Source: Lepus europaeus (Eukaryota; Chordata; Mammalia; Lagomorpha; Leporidae). From it: 64,000 bases of DNA. The notes under the pieces are model-generated. The model made no database searches, was not told the DNA's origin, and saw nothing but the letters and a program-made list of their open reading frames with translations. Below, in pieces: positions 60,770-64,000 of this stretch (position 1 is its first letter; every line of letters begins with the position of its first letter). Both the position numbers and the translations under genes were made by a program. The stretch lies in NCBI RefSeq assembly GCF_033115175.1, contig NC_084837.1, forward strand, positions 30,272,266 through 30,336,265, written 5' to 3'.

Positions 60770-61097
60770 GGGAGGAAGCAGCACTATGGCACAGCAGGTT
60801 AAAGCCCTGGCCTGAAGTGCCAGCATCCCATATGGGTGCCAATTCTAGTCCCGGCTGCTCCTCTTCTGATCCAGCTCTCTGCTACGGCCTGGGAAAGCAG
60901 AAGATGGCCCATGTCCCTGGGCCTCTGCACCCACGTGGGAGAACCGAAAGAAGCTCCTGGCTTCGGACTGGCACAGCTCGGCCGTTGCGGCCACCTGGGG
61001 AGTGAACCAGTGGATGGAAGACCTCTCTGTCTCTACCTCTCTCTGTAACTCTTTCAAATAAATAAAAATAAATCTTAAAAAAAAAAAAAAAAAAAGA
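60770..61097 (+). repeat. CSINE
   Basis: Preceded by a GGTGGGGGG run; A19 tail. Confidence 0.88.
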
Positions 61098-61304
61098 GTA
61101 CACCGGGGCTTAGTCCTTAGTCTTCTTCCTTTCTCCACCTCCATTAACTCCTAAACTAACATGGTTTTAAATACCAATGATACGCTGACTCCCAAATTTC
61201 TACTGCTGGTCCAGACCCCTTTTCCAAACTCGAATCATATATCCAACTGCTTGCTTGACATTATCTCCATGTATACAGCCATTTTAGATATTAAAATGGT
61301 TCCT

Positions 61305-61545
61305 GAGTAAGGAGGACATTTAACCTAGCAGTTAGGACATCTGCATCCCAACATCAAAGTGCCTGGACTTGATAACTAGCTTCAGCTCTGGTTCCTGCTA
61401 ATGCAGACCCGGGAAAGCAAAGGCAATGGCTCCACAAACCCACATGGGTGATTCCTAGCTCTCAGCTTCAACAGGGCCCAGCTGCAGGTATTGTGGACAT
61501 TGTGGGAGTGAGCCAGCATATGGTAGTGCCGATAAATTCTAATCT
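61305..61545 (+). repeat. CSINE, old subfamily
   Basis: Head AAGGAGGACATTTAACCTAG. Confidence 0.62.
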
Positions 61546-61807
61546 ACTCTTGGCCTCTCCTATCTCCAATAATAAAAAATTCCCACCTTCTAGTTGCTCA
61601 GCCCAAAATCTGGAGTCATCCATAACTCTTTCTCTCACACTCAACCAATTTATCAGGGTTTCTCTCAAATATTCACAATTTAATTATCTTTCAAATATTT
61701 ACAATCCTTATTTCCACATTTCTTAAAAACATCATTCAATCCATTCACCTCTCAGCTGGAATACTATTATAATCTTTGAGAACTTCTTATAGGCCTCCTG
61801 CTTTTTC

Positions 61808-62232
61808 TTTTTTTTTTTTACTTTTATTTAATGAATATAAATTTCGAAAGTACAGTTTATGGACAATGGCTTCCCCCCCATAACTTCCCTCCCACCCGCA
61901 ACCCTCCCCTCTCCCGCTCCTTCTCCCCCTCACCTTCCATTCACATCAAGATTCATTTTCAATTATCTTTATATACAGAAGATCAATTTAGCATATATTA
62001 AGTAAAGCTTTCAACAGTTTGCATCCACACAGAAACATAAAGTGTAAAATACTGCTTGAGTACTAGTTATAGCATTAAATCACAATGTACAGCACATTTA
62101 GTACAGAGATCCTACATGAGGAGGAGTAAATGCACAGTGACTCCTATTGTTGACTTAACAAATTGGCACTCTTGTTTATGGAGTCAGTAATCACCCTAGG
62201 CTCTTATCATGAGTTACCAAGGCTATGGAGGC
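61808..62232 (-). mobile_element. L1, 5'-truncated, lagomorph type 3' end
   Basis: Reversed L1 3' end starting with a T-run, with a C-rich stretch (61872-61960). Flanked by a perfect 16-bp duplication GGCCTCCTGCTTTTTC (61792-61807, 62233-62248). No coding part is left. Confidence 0.75.
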
Positions 62233-62309
62233 GGCCTCCTGCTTTTTCATGTTCCCTCCAACCCCACCTCCTTGACTTCAAAAATTTCTTGTCTACCTAG
62301 CAGCTAGTT

Positions 62310-62635
62310 TGTTTGTTTGTTTGTTTGACAGGCAGAGTGGACAGTGAAAGAGAGACAGAGAGAAAAGATCTTCCTTTACCTTTGGTTCACCTCCCAATGG
62401 CCACTGCAGTCGGCACTGATCCGAAGCCAGGAGCCAGGTGCTTCTCCTGGTCTCCCATGCGGGTGCAGGGCCCAAGCACTTGGGCCATCCTCCATTGCAC
62501 TCCCAGGCCACAGCAGAGAGCTAGACTGGAAGAGGAGCAACCGGGACAGAATCCGGCGCCCCAACCAGGACTAGAACCCGGTGTGCCAGCGCCGCAGGCA
62601 GAGGATTAGCCTATTGAGCCACAGCGCCGGCCAGC
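62310..62635 (-). repeat. CSINE, young
   Basis: Reversed copy; flanks AGCAGCTAGTT and AGCAACTAGTT are a target duplication with one change. Confidence 0.92.
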
Positions 62636-63097
62636 AACTAGTTATCTTTTTAAAAACATAATTCACTCACTGTTACATCTCAACAGAGTAAGTCAACACC
62701 CTTCCACTGATCCATAACCCCAATTCTTACTCCTATGTAATATTTCCCTCTCTGACCTCATTTTCTACCACTCTTACACTCCCTCAATTAGTTTCAGCCA
62801 CAATGACATCTAGAACACCACTCTCCAGCCTTAGAAGCTCTGCACTGCTCTTCCCTCTGTCCACAGTGACCTTCCAGATACCTACATGGCTATCTCCCTT
62901 ACCTCCTTTAAGCCTTTCTTGAAAGCCATCTTCTCAAAAAGTCCTACCTAGGACACCCTATTTAAAGTTTTAACTTGCTCTCATCTCCAGTACCTTGTTC
63001 TACCTTTCCCACCATTTATCCAGATTTATCATATTGTAAACAGCGAATAATTTGTTTACTGCACCCTGATACAAGAATTAACCAGTACCTCCCGCAC

Positions 63098-63398
63098 CTT
63101 TTTAAAAAAGATTTATTTATTTTAAAGGCAGATGCAGAGAGAGAAGGGAAGAGAAAGACAGAGATATCGATCTTCCATCCACTGTTTTTCTCCCCAAATG
63201 GCTGCAGTGAGCCAGGCTAGTTAGGAGCCTGGAGCTTCTTCCAGGTCTCCCACATGGTAACAGGGCCCAAGGACTTGGGCCATCTTCTGCTGCTTTCCCA
63301 AGTGCATTAGCAGGGAGCTGGACTGGAAGTGGAGCAGCTAGGACTCAAACCCACTGCAGGTGGTGGCTTAACTTTCTGCACCACAGCTCAGGCCCCAA
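63098..63398 (-). repeat. CSINE
   Basis: Reversed copy, head CACAGCTCAGGCCCC. Confidence 0.86.
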
Positions 63399-63570
63399 CC
63401 AATACCTTTCTATCCACAGTACTATTACTATGGCTTGGTAATTATCTCCCCACTGCATTAGTAATTTTCAAACTGCAGGATGCTTCAGATGACTTGCTTT
63501 TTCTTTTTTAAATGGGAAATAGAAACGAAAAAAAAATTATTACACTTTGCACACAGTGAAAGTATGTTTT

Positions 63571-63893
63571 GGGGCCAGCACTGTGACACAGGGGTAACGC
63601 CAGTGCCTGCAGCGCTGGCATCCCATATGGGCACTGGCTGAACTCCCAGGTTCTCCACTTCCAATCCAGCTCCCTATTAATGCACTTGGGAAAGCAGCTG
63701 AAGATGGCCTAAGTGCTTGGGTCCCTGTACCCACATCAGGAGACCCAGAAGAAACTACTGGCTCCTGGCTTGTCTGGTCCAGCCCTGGCTGTTGTAGCCG
63801 TTTTGAGTGAGTCAGCAGATAGACTCTGCCTCTGCCTCTTTCTCTCTCTCTGTAGAAACTCTGCTTTTCAAATAAATAAATCTTTTAAAAAAG
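63571..63893 (+). repeat. CSINE
   Basis: Head GGGGCCAGCACTGTGAC; last repeat before the right edge. Confidence 0.87.
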
Positions 63894-64000
63894 GAGAGAG
63901 AGAGAACATACTGTTGAAACACACATAAATCAACCATTGTGTGTATTCGGATGTTGCAATAAAAAAAATTTTTAATCGCTGTACTACTTCTGCAGATAAA

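Larger units (their letters stand above)
60050..63095 (+). repeat. L2 LINE, long copy broken by CSINEs and an L1
   Basis: Ordered L2 segments: CAATGGCCACTCTTTACTG (60141), GCTGACTCCCAAATTTC (61183), TTCTAGTTGCTCAGCCC (61588), ATATTTCCCTCTCTGACCTC and CTATTTAAAGTTTTAAC (62960). Frames are destroyed. Confidence 0.65.

Overview
This window is nuclear DNA from a placental mammal. Almost all the interspersed repeats are tRNA-derived C-type SINEs (CSINE): they open with a GGCCGGCGCCGTGGC-like head, carry a CT-rich 3' half and end in an AAATAAATAAATC-like A-rich tail. These are a hallmark of lagomorphs, so the source is most likely rabbit (Oryctolagus) or a close relative. About 70 CSINE copies sit on top of older L2, MIR, L1, hAT and LTR material.

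There are three protein-coding genes, all multi-exon, in the arrangement known for human 14q21 (PRPF39 - FKBP3 - FANCM) but read in the opposite direction. (1) FANCM lies on the minus strand. Its first eight coding exons (18835 down to 779) cover the start, Walker A, DEAH and SAT motifs; the rest runs off the left edge. (2) FKBP3 (FKBP25) lies on the plus strand, complete in seven exons (20196-32934, 224 codons). (3) PRPF39 lies on the minus strand, complete in 13 coding exons (56581 down to 34207, 669 codons). I joined exons by reading frame, splice sites and agreement with the known proteins. Every splice site used is GT-AG except one GC donor in FANCM.

FANCM and FKBP3 start head to head, 1.36 kb apart, across a CpG-rich, SINE-free zone with CCAAT, ETS-like, GC-box and YY1-like motifs. 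FKBP3 and PRPF39 converge, with poly(A) signals about 370 bp apart. From about 56.6 kb to the right edge the window holds only repeats and unique sequence, inferred to be the 5'UTR intron of PRPF39; its first exon and promoter are not visible.

Most interesting points: a C/D-box snoRNA in a PRPF39 intron (37691-37774, minus), consistent with SNORD127 and with a guide that fits 18S rRNA G1447; two candidate stop-introducing (NMD) cassette exons in the PRPF39 intron at 55162-55497; a GC-AG intron in FANCM; a CSINE that appears to have carried 3' flanking sequence inside a perfect 18-bp target duplication; a family of short inverted-repeat elements, mostly split by CSINEs; and an ERV-LTR-like block at about 6.75-8.05 kb. 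I found no bacterial-type system, CRISPR array or novel protein-coding gene.
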